34,494 nt of DNA. It comes from a virus. Made by a program: the position numbers and the translations under genes. The notes under the pieces are model-generated. The model did not search any database. It was not told the origin of the DNA and worked only from the letters and a program-made list of their open reading frames with translations. The stretch's first letter is position 1, and the number at the start of each line of letters is the position of its first letter. The DNA is taken from positions 1-34,494 of IMG/VR virus record IMGVR_UViG_3300046557_000859; one strand, given 5' to 3'. This document shows positions 12,965-21,800 of this stretch, piece by piece.

Positions 12965-13559
12965 AGTGCGCACCCTCGGTCAGGTCGAAGCTCGCGCCGC
13001 GGCTGACGGAGAGCCGCGCATGATCGTCGGCTATGCCGCTGTCTTCAATTCCAACGCTGACATCGCGGGCTATTTCGTCGAGCGCATCGCGCCGGGCGCC
13101 TTCAGCGCCGCGATCGGTCGTGACGACGTCCGCGCCCTGTTCAACCATGATGAAAACCTCGTCCTGGGGCGCACGGTGTCGGGCACGCTCAAGCTGAGCG
13201 AAGACGCCACCGGCCTGCGCTACGAGATCAGCCCGCCGGACACCTCCTGGGCGCGCGACCTCGTCGTCTCGATCGAGCGCGGCGATGTCAGCCAGTCGTC
13301 CTTCGCCTTCCGCGCCACGAAGGAACAATGGGATGAGACCGGCGATCTCCCGGTGCGGACCATCCTCGAAGCCGAACTCTTCGACGTCTCGCCGGTGACC
13401 TACCCGGCCTATGACGACACCGAGGTCGGCGTCCGGTCCCTCGCCGCCGCTCGCGAAGCGCGCCGCGAACCTGGTTCGCGGCCCGTCGTCAGCGCCGCCG
13501 ACAAGCTTCGGGCGGAGGTCGAAATCGACCTTCGCGCCCGTCAAATCTCGCGCCTGTAG
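12954..13559 (+). CDS. HK97-family prohead protease (201 aa)
   Basis: The core (about residues 22-160) is the HK97 protease fold: MIVGYAAVFN, then IAPGAF, catalytic H65 in LFNHDENLVLG, and GDVSQSSFAF with likely nucleophile S116. ELFDVSPVTYPAY closes the core. It cleaves the delta domain from the major capsid protein. A copy of the dispersed palindrome lies at codons 171-176 (REPGSR), in the non-conserved C-terminal tail, where an insertion would be tolerated. It overlaps the portal gene by 11 bases. Confidence 0.95.
   Translation: MSREVRTLGQVEARAAADGEPRMIVGYAAVFNSNADIAGYFVERIAPGAFSAAIGRDDVRALFNHDENLVLGRTVSGTLKLSEDATGLRYEISPPDTSWARDLVVSIERGDVSQSSFAFRATKEQWDETGDLPVRTILEAELFDVSPVTYPAYDDTEVGVRSLAAAREARREPGSRPVVSAADKLRAEVEIDLRARQISRL
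13465..13479. repeat. dispersed palindrome copy (GCGAACCTGGTTCGC)
   Basis: Perfect 7-bp arms with a T in the centre. It lies in the C-terminal tail of the protease and reads REPGSR. Confidence 0.95.
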
Positions 13560-13616
13560 CCAACCCCGCAGGGCGACCGCCTGGCCGCATGGTGCGGCCT
13601 ATCCTTGGAGACTTCC

Positions 13617-14879
13617 ATGAGCCAACTGACTGAACTGCGGGAGCGGCAGGCCCGTATCGTTTCCGAAGCGCGCGAGCGCCTGGAGCAGATCAACAGCGCG
13701 ACCGATGACGCCCGCGCCACCGAACTGCGCACCCAGCACGATACGGCGATGGCCGAATTCGATCGCCTGCAGGCCCAGGTCGAACGCGAGGTCGCCTTCG
13801 AAGAGCGCGCGCGGATCGTCGGGGAGGTCGACACCAGCCGCCGCCCGAACCGTGACGACCGCAGCTCCAGCGAGGACCGCAGCGGCGATCAGCAGCCCGA
13901 TGAGCGGGCGCTGTTCTCTCGCGCCATGCAGTATGGCGTCGAAGAGCTGTCGCAAGACGAGCGTCGCAGCCTAGCCGGCCTCCGCGCTAACCTCACTCCG
14001 GAACAGCGGGCTCAATCGGTGGGCACCACGACCGCCGGCGGCTTCACGGTCCCGCAAGGCTTCCTGCCGGAGATCGCGAAGACCCTCGCCCTTTGGGGGC
14101 CGATGCTCGATTCGGGCCTCTGCCGCATTCTGACGACCGATACCGGCGCCGCGCTGCCGTGGGTCACGGTCAATGACACTGCAAACACCGGCGAGGATCA
14201 CGCCGAAAACGCTGCGGCCACCGACCAGGACGTGACCTTCGGGCAGCGTCAGCTCGACGCCTACCTCTATGACAGCGGCATCGTGAAGGTGTCCTTCGAA
14301 CTGTTGCAGGACTCGGCGTTCGAGATGCAGTCGCTGCTCGACGACCTCTTCGGCGACCGCCTCGGTCGACGCGCTAACGCCAAGCTGACCACGGGGACGG
14401 GAACCAGCCAACCCAATGGGATCGTCACTGGCTCCGGCCTGGGCGTGACCGCGGCCTCGGCGACCGCAATCGCCGCGGACGAACTGTTCGACGTCTTCCA
14501 TTCGGTCGACCCCGCCTATCGCGGCTCGCCCAAGTGCGCCTGGCAGTTCAACGACAGCTTCCTGAAGACCGTCCGCAAGCTGAAGGACGGTCAGGGCAAC
14601 TATCTGTGGGCGATGGGCGACGTGAAGAACGGCACGCCGCCGACCCTGCTCGACAAGCCGTACTTCCTCAACCAGGCCATGGCGAATATCGCCACGGGCA
14701 ACCGGGTCGCCATCTTCGGCGACATGAGCAAGTACACCGTCCGCATGGTGAAACAGATGCAGATGATGCGTCTGAACGAGCGCTTCGCGGACCAGCTTCA
14801 GGTCGGCTTTATGGCCTGGATGCGTGTCGACGGCGAGTACTCCGACGCCGCGGCGATCAAGCACTACAAGATGGCCTAA
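13617..14879 (+). CDS. HK97-family major capsid protein (420 aa)
   Basis: ATG 13617 has GGAG six bases upstream; a TTG at 13605 is rejected. Residues about 1-100 are a charged coiled coil (the delta scaffold domain, to be removed by the protease). The mature part probably begins around QSVGTTTAGGFTVPQGF. The fold is marked by LWGPML, LPWVTVNDTANTGEDHAENAA, KVSFELLQDSAFEM, LTTGTGTSQPNGI and the C-terminal VGFMAWMRVDGEYSDAAAIKHYKM. It forms the icosahedral shell. It follows the protease, in the standard order. A GC-rich hairpin lies just after its stop. Confidence 0.97.
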   Translation: MSQLTELRERQARIVSEARERLEQINSATDDARATELRTQHDTAMAEFDRLQAQVEREVAFEERARIVGEVDTSRRPNRDDRSSSEDRSGDQQPDERALFSRAMQYGVEELSQDERRSLAGLRANLTPEQRAQSVGTTTAGGFTVPQGFLPEIAKTLALWGPMLDSGLCRILTTDTGAALPWVTVNDTANTGEDHAENAAATDQDVTFGQRQLDAYLYDSGIVKVSFELLQDSAFEMQSLLDDLFGDRLGRRANAKLTTGTGTSQPNGIVTGSGLGVTAASATAIAADELFDVFHSVDPAYRGSPKCAWQFNDSFLKTVRKLKDGQGNYLWAMGDVKNGTPPTLLDKPYFLNQAMANIATGNRVAIFGDMSKYTVRMVKQMQMMRLNERFADQLQVGFMAWMRVDGEYSDAAAIKHYKMA

Positions 14880-14904
14880 GGGCCGTCTGACGCTGAACCC
14901 AAGT

Positions 14905-14932
14905 GGGCGGCGGCTCGCGAGCGCCGCCGCCC
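14905..14932 (+). other. GC-rich hairpin after the capsid gene
   Basis: GGGCGGCGGC (14905-14914) pairs perfectly with GCCGCCGCCC (14923-14932) around an 8-base loop. No T-run follows, so it may stabilise the capsid mRNA 3' end or partly terminate transcription. Confidence 0.5.
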
Positions 14933-14962
14933 TTCCTTGACCAGCTCGCGGAGCCTCCACCC

Positions 14963-15142
14963 ATGAAAGTCAAGATCCTCACCTCCATGGTGGGCGCTGC
15001 TCACTCGTGGGCGCCTGGCGATCGCGTCAACGTTCCCGCCGCCGAAGCGAAGCGCCTGATCGCGGCTGGCTTCGCCGAAACCGCGCAAGCTTCGAACGCT
15101 GGCGTCGAGACCGCCGCTCGCAAGTCGGCTCGTAGTAAGTGA
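14963..15142 (+). CDS. small head-connector region protein (59 aa)
   Basis: ATG 14963 (MKVKILTSMVGAAHSWAPGDRVNVPAAEAKRLIAAGFAE) gives 59 residues. The pattern of a short beta region followed by EAKRLIAAG is common in small proteins next to capsid and connector genes, where it is often annotated as hypothetical. The C-terminus is basic (ARKSARSK). Its stop overlaps the connector GTG start by four bases. The longer upstream frame has no start with a ribosome binding site. Confidence 0.6.
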   Translation: MKVKILTSMVGAAHSWAPGDRVNVPAAEAKRLIAAGFAETAQASNAGVETAARKSARSK

Positions 15143-15741
15143 GCTGGGACCGCCTGACGCGGGTCGCCGCGCCGGCGGTGGCGCCGCTGTTGCTCGCGGC
15201 CGCCAAAGAGCATCTGCGGGTCGATGGATCCCGTGAGGACGATCTGATCCAGGCTGCCATCGACGCCGCGATCGGCTGTGTCGACGGCCCGCGCGGGATC
15301 GGCGTCTGCATGATCGAACAGACGTGGCGCCTGTCGCTCGACAGCTTCCATTCCGTCGACGGGCGCCGCGTCGTCGAGGTCCCATTGGGGCCGGTCCGCA
15401 GCATCGACAGCGTCGAATATGTCGACGGCTTGGGCGCGACGATGACGCTCGATCCTTCGGAATACGTCGTAGACCTCGACGCCGACCCAGCACGCATCGT
15501 CCCGGCCTGGGGCAAGTGCTGGCCGGTCCACCGCTGCCAGCCTGGCGCGGTGAAGGTCACGTTCAAGGCGGGCTTCGGCTCGACCGCCGCGGCGGTGCCC
15601 GCCAGCCTGGTCGCCGCGCTCAAGCTGATCGTCGGCGATCTCTACGCCAACCGCGAGGCGGTGCAGATCGCGCCGGCCATGGCCGTCGTTGTGAACCCCA
15701 CGGTCGAGCGTCTGCTGTCGGCCTACCGCGTCCTCTTCTGA
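15139..15741 (+). CDS. head-tail connector protein, gp6-like (200 aa)
   Basis: The GTG at 15139 overlaps the previous stop. The sequence follows the gp6-like/YqbG connector pattern: LLLAAAKEHLRVDGSREDDLIQAAIDAAIGCVD near residues 17-49, then EQTWRLSLDSF and beta strands (VVEVPLGPVRSIDSVEYVD). A C-terminal helical part ends SAYRVLF. These proteins form the ring under the portal. It is a standard member of the capsid-to-tail gene block. The phiE125 gp8 type is a near relative with the same layout. Confidence 0.85.
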   Translation: MSWDRLTRVAAPAVAPLLLAAAKEHLRVDGSREDDLIQAAIDAAIGCVDGPRGIGVCMIEQTWRLSLDSFHSVDGRRVVEVPLGPVRSIDSVEYVDGLGATMTLDPSEYVVDLDADPARIVPAWGKCWPVHRCQPGAVKVTFKAGFGSTAAAVPASLVAALKLIVGDLYANREAVQIAPAMAVVVNPTVERLLSAYRVLF

Positions 15742-15754
15742 GTTACCCGCGTCC

Positions 15755-15769
15755 GCGAACCCGGTTCGC
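15755..15769. repeat. dispersed palindrome copy (GCGAACCCGGTTCGC)
   Basis: Exact copy, intergenic, 14 bases after the connector stop. Flanking bases extend it to CGCGAACCCGGTTCGCG. Confidence 0.95.
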
Positions 15770-15808
15770 GAAACCATTCCCTGCAATCCCTAACCAAAGG
15801 AGGCCGCC

Positions 15809-16324
15809 GTGCCTGCCAGCGCCTTGAACCTTGCTCTGATCGCCTCCCTGACCGGCAGCGTCGTCGGCGTCAATGACGTCGCCGCGCCGGTGCAGACGCT
15901 GAACAAGAGCGCCCGCGTCGCGCTCTCGCTGGGCACGCTCGCCAAGCAAGCGGATCTGCTGTTCACCGACACCCGCACCCTGGCCGCCTCCGCGACGGAG
16001 AACCTCGACCTGGCGGGCGGCCTGAGCGATGCCTTCGGTGCAGTCCTGACCTTCGTCGAGGTCGTCGGCATCCTGGTCGAAGCATCGGCCGCCAATACCA
16101 ACGACGTCGTTGTCGGCGGCGCCGCCACCAACGGTTTCGTCGGCCCGTTCGGCGATGTGACCGACAAGCTTGTCGTCAAGCCGGGCGGCTTCGCCTTCCT
16201 CGCCGCGCCGGTGAACCCCGCCTGGCCGGTCGTCGCCGGCACGGGCGATCTGCTGAAGGTCGCCAACAGCGCCGCCGGAACCGGCGTCGACTACACGATC
16301 ACCATCGTCGGCCGCTCGGCCTAA
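15809..16324 (+). CDS. virion-associated protein, possible head decoration (171 aa)
   Basis: GTG 15809 follows a strong AAGGAGG. The 171-residue protein has a helical N-terminus, then beta-rich sequence (LAASATENLDLAGGL, NDVVVGGAATNGFVGPFGD, DYTITIVGRSA). The high Ala/Val/Gly content and gene position between connector and head-closure genes suggest a virion structural protein, perhaps decorating head or joint. No Pfam family is recalled with certainty. The strong ribosome binding site suggests high expression, in line with a structural role. Confidence 0.55.
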   Translation: MPASALNLALIASLTGSVVGVNDVAAPVQTLNKSARVALSLGTLAKQADLLFTDTRTLAASATENLDLAGGLSDAFGAVLTFVEVVGILVEASAANTNDVVVGGAATNGFVGPFGDVTDKLVVKPGGFAFLAAPVNPAWPVVAGTGDLLKVANSAAGTGVDYTITIVGRSA

Positions 16325-16329
16325 TCGTC

Positions 16330-16656
16330 GTGGCCTGGATCTCGGCGGGCGAGTTGGATCGGCGCGTGAGCCTGCAGCGCCTCGTGCGCGGCAGGGGCGT
16401 CGAGAACGAGCCCGTCGAGGACTGGTGCGAGTTCGGCGAGGTCTGGGGCTCGAAGCGTGACGTCGCCGGCAAAAAGGAACTCGCCAACGGCGAGGTCGTG
16501 GCCACGGTGACGACGCTCTTCAAGATCCGCTGGCGCTCGGACGTCACCGCGCAATGCCGGGTCGTCTGCGAGGGCGAAACCTATGACGTCGCAGACCTGC
16601 GCCAGCTCGGCCGTCGCGAGGCGCTGCAGTTCGCCGGCGCCAAGCGGAATGACTGA
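16330..16656 (+). CDS. head closure protein, SPP1 gp16/HK97 family (108 aa)
   Basis: The GTG at 16330 gives MAWISAGELDRRVSLQRLV, the typical beginning of head closure (stopper) proteins, followed by a beta-barrel pattern (CEFGEVWGSKRDVAGKKE, then FKIRWRSDVTAQCRVVCEGETYDVADLRQLGRREALQF). It closes the portal channel after packaging. It sits between the structural protein and the HK97-gp10-like gene, the family's normal place. Confidence 0.88.
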   Translation: MAWISAGELDRRVSLQRLVRGRGVENEPVEDWCEFGEVWGSKRDVAGKKELANGEVVATVTTLFKIRWRSDVTAQCRVVCEGETYDVADLRQLGRREALQFAGAKRND

Positions 16657-16659
16657 GCC

Positions 16660-17226
16660 GTGAGCGTCTCGGTCCAGGTCCTCGGCCTGAAGGAACTTGA
16701 AGCCTCGATGGCGGAGATGACCAAGGCGACCGGTCGCAACGTGCTTCGGCGCGTCGCGCGCCAGGCGCTGGAGCCGATGAAGGCCGAGGCGGTCAGCCTC
16801 GCGCCGGATGACCCGACGACCCATGCCCCGCGCGACCTGAAGACGTCGATCGCCATTTCGGAAAAGCAGAAGTCCGGCCGCTTCGGCGGGCTGACCCAGC
16901 GGACTTCGACGGTGACCATGTACATGGGCCCGACGGGCGGCGGCTATCCGCAGGCGATGATCGCCGAGTTCGGCGCGCCGCCGCACGACATCACTATCAA
17001 GCGCGGCGGCGGCTTCGGTCGCTTGGCCTTCGAAGAGGCCGGGCAGTTCGTCGCGCCGAAGGTTGTCCACCATCCCGGCAGCCCGGCTCTCCGCTACATG
17101 ACGCGGGCCTGGGAGGGTGGGAAAGACGAGATGCTCGCCTCCGTCGCCGGCCTGCTCGGCGCGGAGATCGACAAGGCCAAGCAGCGCGCCGCGCGCAAGG
17201 CCGCCCGCATCGCCGCAAAGGGCTGA
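16660..17226 (+). CDS. HK97 gp10-like tail completion protein (188 aa)
   Basis: GTG 16660 gives MSVSVQVLGLKELEASMAEM, then a helix with RVARQALEPMKAEAVSLAP. This matches HK97-gp10 family proteins of the neck and tail junction. Further family-like parts are DLKTSIAISEKQKSGRF, MYMGPTGGGYPQAMIAEFGAP, and HHPGSPALRYMTRAWEGGKDEM. The basic tail (KAKQRAARKAARIAAKG) is unusual but common in GC-rich hosts. It starts four bases after the closure gene and is followed by the tail terminator gene. Confidence 0.85.
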   Translation: MSVSVQVLGLKELEASMAEMTKATGRNVLRRVARQALEPMKAEAVSLAPDDPTTHAPRDLKTSIAISEKQKSGRFGGLTQRTSTVTMYMGPTGGGYPQAMIAEFGAPPHDITIKRGGGFGRLAFEEAGQFVAPKVVHHPGSPALRYMTRAWEGGKDEMLASVAGLLGAEIDKAKQRAARKAARIAAKG

Positions 17227-17229
17227 TCC

Positions 17230-17628
17230 ATGGAAGCGGAGTACGTCGCGCAGCTGCTGCGCAACGCCGGCCTGGTCGCGCTCGTCGGCGACCGGATCAC
17301 CTGGGATGAGCGTGACGAGGGCGGGCTGCTGCCCGCCGTCGTGCTGCGCCTGATCGACGGTCCGCCGTCCTACACCCTCAAGGGGCGAACCGGGTTCGCC
17401 GCGGCGCTCACCTCGGCCGATTGCTGGGGCGCGACCGGGCCGCAGGCCCGCGCCGTCGCCGATGCGTTCATCGCCGCCCTTGATGGCCTCACGGCGCCGT
17501 TCACGCAGCCGGGCCTCGTTCAGGCCCGCCGGCGCGACAGCTTCCGGAGCGCCGCGCCGGGTGTCGGTCGCTCCACTCAACTCAATCGCACCAGCCTGGA
17601 TGTCCGGGTCTGGTTTTCCGAAGCCTGA
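17230..17628 (+). CDS. tail terminator, DUF3168-like (132 aa)
   Basis: The protein begins MEAEYVAQLLRNAGLVALVGDRITW and continues with LPAVVLRLIDG, QARAVADAFIAALDGL and a C-terminal beta strand ending in LDVRVWFSEA. This is the DUF3168/tail terminator pattern seen before tail tube genes. It caps the tail tube and sets its joint with the head. A copy of the dispersed palindrome is in frame in the middle (GRTGFA), close to a loop. It starts three bases after the gp10-like stop. Confidence 0.82.
   Translation: MEAEYVAQLLRNAGLVALVGDRITWDERDEGGLLPAVVLRLIDGPPSYTLKGRTGFAAALTSADCWGATGPQARAVADAFIAALDGLTAPFTQPGLVQARRRDSFRSAAPGVGRSTQLNRTSLDVRVWFSEA
17385..17399. repeat. dispersed palindrome copy (GCGAACCGGGTTCGC)
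   Basis: Perfect 7-bp arms with central G. It lies within the tail terminator gene and reads RTGFA. Confidence 0.95.
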
Positions 17629-17641
17629 AGGAGACATTTAG

Positions 17642-18058
17642 ATGGTCGCGACCCAAGCTATGACGGGCTACGGCGCCCAGGTCGTTGTTATTCGGGGCGG
17701 CGTGCGCACCGAGCTGGCGGAGGTGACCAAGTTCACGCCGCCGAAGCTGACCAGCGATGAGGTCGACGCCACCCACCTCAAGAGCCCGAACCGCACCAAG
17801 GAAAGCATCAAGGGCCTCCGCAATCCAGGCTCCATGCCGGTGGACATGAACTATATCCCCGGCTCACCCACCGACGTCTATCTGCTCGAATGGGACGCCA
17901 CCAGCGACACGGGCGACGTCGAGATCACCTATCCGAACGGCGTGAAGGACACCTTCGGCGCCTTTGTTCTGGACTACGGCGGCAGTGATGTCGTGGTCGA
18001 CGGCAAGCTTCAGGCGACGGTGAACCTGAAGGTCGCCGGCGCGATCACCCGGAGCTGA
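17642..18058 (+). CDS. major tail (tube) protein (138 aa)
   Basis: ATG 17642 follows GGAGACATTTAG. The sequence is a compact beta-rich tube protein: MTGYGAQVVVIRGGVRTELAEVTKFTPPKLTSDEVDATHLKSPNRTKESIKGLRNPGSMPVDMNY, with the VDATHL and KGLRNPG parts typical of lambda gpV/TP901-type tube proteins. The shape, small size and position just before the chaperone genes fix the assignment. Many copies stack to form the tail tube around the tape measure. Confidence 0.9.
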   Translation: MVATQAMTGYGAQVVVIRGGVRTELAEVTKFTPPKLTSDEVDATHLKSPNRTKESIKGLRNPGSMPVDMNYIPGSPTDVYLLEWDATSDTGDVEITYPNGVKDTFGAFVLDYGGSDVVVDGKLQATVNLKVAGAITRS

Positions 18059-18064
18059 TAGCTC

Positions 18065-18475
18065 ATGGGGAACGCTGTAAAAGGCGAGGTGTCGTTCGCT
18101 CAGGGCGGCGACACCTTCACCCTCGTCTACGACGTGGACGCCTTGTGCGTGGCGGAAGAGGCGCTCGACATGGCGGTCGAGGACATCCTCGCCCAGCTCA
18201 ACGCCAAACGCCGCAAGATGCGCGTCGTGCGCGCGGTGCTCTGGGCGGGCCTCCAGCAGCATCATCCGGAGCTGACCCTGCTCGGCGTCGGCCAGACCTT
18301 CTTCGGACCTGGCGGCCAGGGGATCCTCGGCGCCATCGTCTACATCGCCGATGCGCTGAACAAGGCCTTCCCCAAGCCGGGCGCTGACGGGGAGGCGGCC
18401 TCGGGCGAAGCGGACCCTCCGCTGCCGGTCGCGGATGGGACTGGGAGTGGCTCTTCGGTCTCTGGTGCGAGCTAG
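18065..18475 (+). CDS. tail assembly chaperone, GTA-gp10 type (136 aa), first frame
   Basis: The protein follows the GTA-gp10 (Phage_TAC_11-like) pattern: KGEVSFAQGGDTFTLVYDVDALCVAEEALDMAVEDILAQL, then KMRVVRAVLWAGLQQHHPELTLLGVG. Such proteins hold the tape measure before the tube polymerises. The last 40 residues are a Gly/Ala/Asp-rich, low-complexity tail (GADGEAASGEADPP to GSGSSVSGAS). This tail overlaps the open second frame by 88 bases and looks like the spacer that carries a frameshift site in many tail chaperone pairs. Confidence 0.85.
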   Translation: MGNAVKGEVSFAQGGDTFTLVYDVDALCVAEEALDMAVEDILAQLNAKRRKMRVVRAVLWAGLQQHHPELTLLGVGQTFFGPGGQGILGAIVYIADALNKAFPKPGADGEAASGEADPPLPVADGTGSGSSVSGAS

Positions 18476-18792
18476 AGATCGGGCCGCCGTCTGAGTTCTG
18501 GCGGCAGACCCCGCGGCTGCTGAAGGCGGCGCTCGACGCGGCGCTGAAGCGGGAAGACCGCCGGCGGCGCGAGCGCATCGTCCAGGCCTACCAGGCGGCC
18601 AACTTCCAGGGCCTGGCGGTCGAGAAGCTGCAGGCCATGCTCGACGGCAAGCCGGCCCCGGCCGAGCGGCGTCAGACCGCCCAGGAAATGTTCGACGCCA
18701 TGAGCCAATGGCGCGCGGTGCAAAACGCAATCGTCGCCCGCGACAAGGCCGCGGCTCGTTCGCCGGCCCCCCCGAAAACCCCGAACGCATAG
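18388..18792 (+). CDS. tail assembly chaperone, second frame (rcc01693-like), probably made by -1 frameshift
   Basis: In the -1 frame relative to the first chaperone, the frame opens just after a TGA at 18385-18387 and runs to TAG 18792. From 18436 it encodes WDWEWLFGLWCELEIG and then PSEFWRQTPRLLKAALDAAL, a pattern known from TAC proteins of GTA-like phages. The frame has no ATG, GTG or TTG before this core, so an independent start is not possible with usual codons. The start coordinate is the opening of the frame, not a translation start. I found no canonical slippery heptamer; weak candidates are at 18388-18394 and 18412-18418. Confidence 0.7.
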   Translation, partial: RGGGLGRSGPSAAGRGWDWEWLFGLWCELEIGPPSEFWRQTPRLLKAALDAALKREDRRRRERIVQAYQAANFQGLAVEKLQAMLDGKPAPAERRQTAQEMFDAMSQWRAVQNAIVARDKAAARSPAPPKTPNA

Positions 18793-18803
18793 GAGGATCG
18801 ACC

Positions 18804-21800
18804 ATGGCTGACAGCAAGATCGGCTCTCTGAGTGTCGTCCTGGGTCTCGACAGCGCTCAGTTCGAGACGGGCCTGAAGAGGTCGGCCGCCAACGCCAACG
18901 CCGGCGCCCTGAACATCGGCAAGGGGATCAAGGCCGGGCTGAAGGACGTAGAGGCCAACTTCCGCGGTGCGGCCGGGCAGGCGGGGACCTTCGGCGCGGC
19001 GCTGACGGGCATGGGCCTGATCGGCGTCGGCGTCGGCGCGGCCCTGGTCGGAACCCTCGCCCAGGTCCGCTCGGCGCTCGCCTTCGGCGATGAGATCGGC
19101 GACACCGCCACCAAGCTCGCGGTCACGACTGACGCCCTGCAGGAGTATCGCTACGCCGTTCATTCGCTCGGCGGCGAGTACACCGATGCGGACGCGGCGC
19201 TGCAGAGCTTCGCTGTCTCTTTCGGGGCGGCGCATGCGCAGCTCACCAAGAAAGCGGTCAAGCCGTTCGAGGCGCTCGGCCTGGACGCCAAGTCGTTCGC
19301 CACGACGGAAGACGCCCTGCAGGCGGTGATCGCCAAGATCGCCGCGCTGAAGTCCAGCGCTGAACAGGCCGCCATCGCCGACAAGCTCGGCCTAACCGCC
19401 ATGCTGCCGGCGATCCGCGCCGGGGTCGACGAGATGGATCGGCTTCGCGCCAAGGCGCACGAGGTCGGTTACGTCATGGACGCCGATCTGATCGCCAAGG
19501 CCGGCGAAGCGAACGACAAGTTCGAGGATCTGCAGCAGATCGTCGGGGTCCAGCTGCACAGCGCCTTCGTCGATCTCGCGCCGGTGCTGCTGAGCCTGAC
19601 CGGCCTCGTCGCCGACATGGCGAAGGGCCTGCGCGGCGTCATCGATCAGCTGTCGATCGTCGAGAACAAGTCGGCGGCTGGGCTCGACGCTCGCGCTCAG
19701 ACCGTTTCCAAAGAGCTGCTGATCCTCAAGAAGGCGCAGCTCAACGGGTCGGGCGTCTCTCAGCTCGCGATCGACAACAAGGTCGCCGAGCTGCAGGCGA
19801 TCGAAAATCAGCGCCAGCAACACAAGGCCGCCGCGGCCGCCAGCGCCGGCGTAGCCGCGCCGTCGGGAACCTCGCTCATTCCGCCGCACAGCAGCAGCGG
19901 CGCGAACAAGGCCGCCCAGGTCGCCGAGGCCAGCGCCGCGGCGATCGAGAGCGCGACCAAGGCCGAACTCGACGCCCGCATGTCGCTCACGGGCGACATC
20001 GAGCGCCTGGCGGCGCTCAAGGCCGGCCAGGTCCGGCAGGAAACCGCTGCCGCCAACCAGCGGCTGCAGGACGACGCCAACGCCGGCAAGATCACCCAGG
20101 CGGCCGCTGCCAAGGCGATCGCGCTCAACAACCGCACGTCGGTTGAAAAGCAGATCCTGATCGCGCGCGAGAAGGAGGCTGACCTCGCGGCCAAGGCGGC
20201 GTCGCAGGAAGCGGAGCTTGGTGGCTATCGCCAACAGATCGCCAGCGTACAGGCCCAGCTCGCCGGCACGGCGCAGGCCCGTGCGGCGATCGAGCTGCAG
20301 GCGCTGGCCGACGCTCAGAAGATCGACCGCGACCAGCTCAAGGCGAGCCTCGATAAGCAGTTCGCGGCCGACGACATCACCGAGGCCTATCGTCAGGAAG
20401 TGATCGCCGCCCAGGCCTCGGCGCAATCCGCCGAGACGGAGAAGGCGCAACACGACGCCCGCGTCGCGATCGCCAAGGAGGCAGTTGAACGCGAGCAGAA
20501 TGCGCTCGAGCTGCAGATCGACCTTGCCCAGGCGCAGGGCGCGCTCGCCGATACGGTGATCGCCCGGCGTCACGCGGAGCTACGCCTGCTCGCCCTGCAG
20601 AAGGCGGCGGAAAAGAAGCAGCTCGAAGCCCAGGCGAAGGACGAGAGCCTGAGCGTCGATGAACGCAAAAAGGCGCAGGACCGACTCGACCAGCTCGACG
20701 TGCTTTATGGCGCCCAGGCCAAGGTCATCGAGCGCCAGAACTCGCTCGCCGACGCGTTCCGCGAAGCCTCGCACAATGTTCAGGATATGGCCGACGCCTT
20801 CAAAAGCGGCGACTGGCTGTCGCTGTTCGATGACCTCAAGCAGGCGATCAATGGCCTCAAGGCGGCGTTCAGCTCCGGCGGAACTGCGGCCGATAAGGTT
20901 TCGTCGGTTGCTGGCCTGGTCGACGGTGTCGGTAAGGCGATCGGCGGCAAGGCCGGGAAGGCGCTGAGCTGGGCGGCGCAGGGTGCGCAGATCGGTATGA
21001 CGCTCGGCGGCCCGTGGGGTGCGGTCGCTGGCGCAATCATCGGTGGGCTCGGATCGCTGCTCGGTGGCAAGCCCTCGAACAATGGCGCGATCGCCACCAT
21101 TAATGGCAAGACGGTCGCGCTCTCGGGGAACAAGCGCACCAGCGAGACCAGCAGCGCGGCCGAAAGCACGGGCAACGCGATCGTTCAGGGCCAGGAGCTG
21201 CTGAAGTCGCTCGGCCTCTCGCTCGGCACGACGATCAAGTCGATCGACATTGGCACGCGCGACCTGACGCACATCTTCCTGTCGAGCGGCGCGGAGCTGC
21301 GCAGCGCGGTCGGCGATAGCAAGGCCGCGGCCGAGACGGCGCTGCGCGCGGTGCTCGACGGCGCGACCTTTGTCTCGGACGCGCAAAAGCAGCTCGTGAC
21401 CTCGATGGAGGCGGCCGGCGCCGGCTTCGACGACATCTCGGCCGCCCTGCAGAACTACCAAGCGGCCCAGGACATCCCGAAACAGATCGGCGATGCGATC
21501 CTGCAGATCGTCGATCCGAAGGCCTATGACCAATCGCAGCTCAAGGCGGCGCAGGAAGCTCGGCGCGACAGCGTCAAGGCCGCCCTGGACGCCGGCTATA
21601 TCACCGCCGATCTCTTCGCCTCCGTCAGCGCCCAGCTCTCCAAGTTGGAGGGGCTGGAGCTTGACCAGGTGCTCGCCAAATATTCCGACGCGATCGACAG
21701 CGCGGCGGAGCGTCAACAGGCTGCGGCCGACGCGGTCTCCAAGGCGAGGGATGATCTCAAGGCCGCCTACGAGGGCCAGGTCTCGACGCTGAAGGATACG

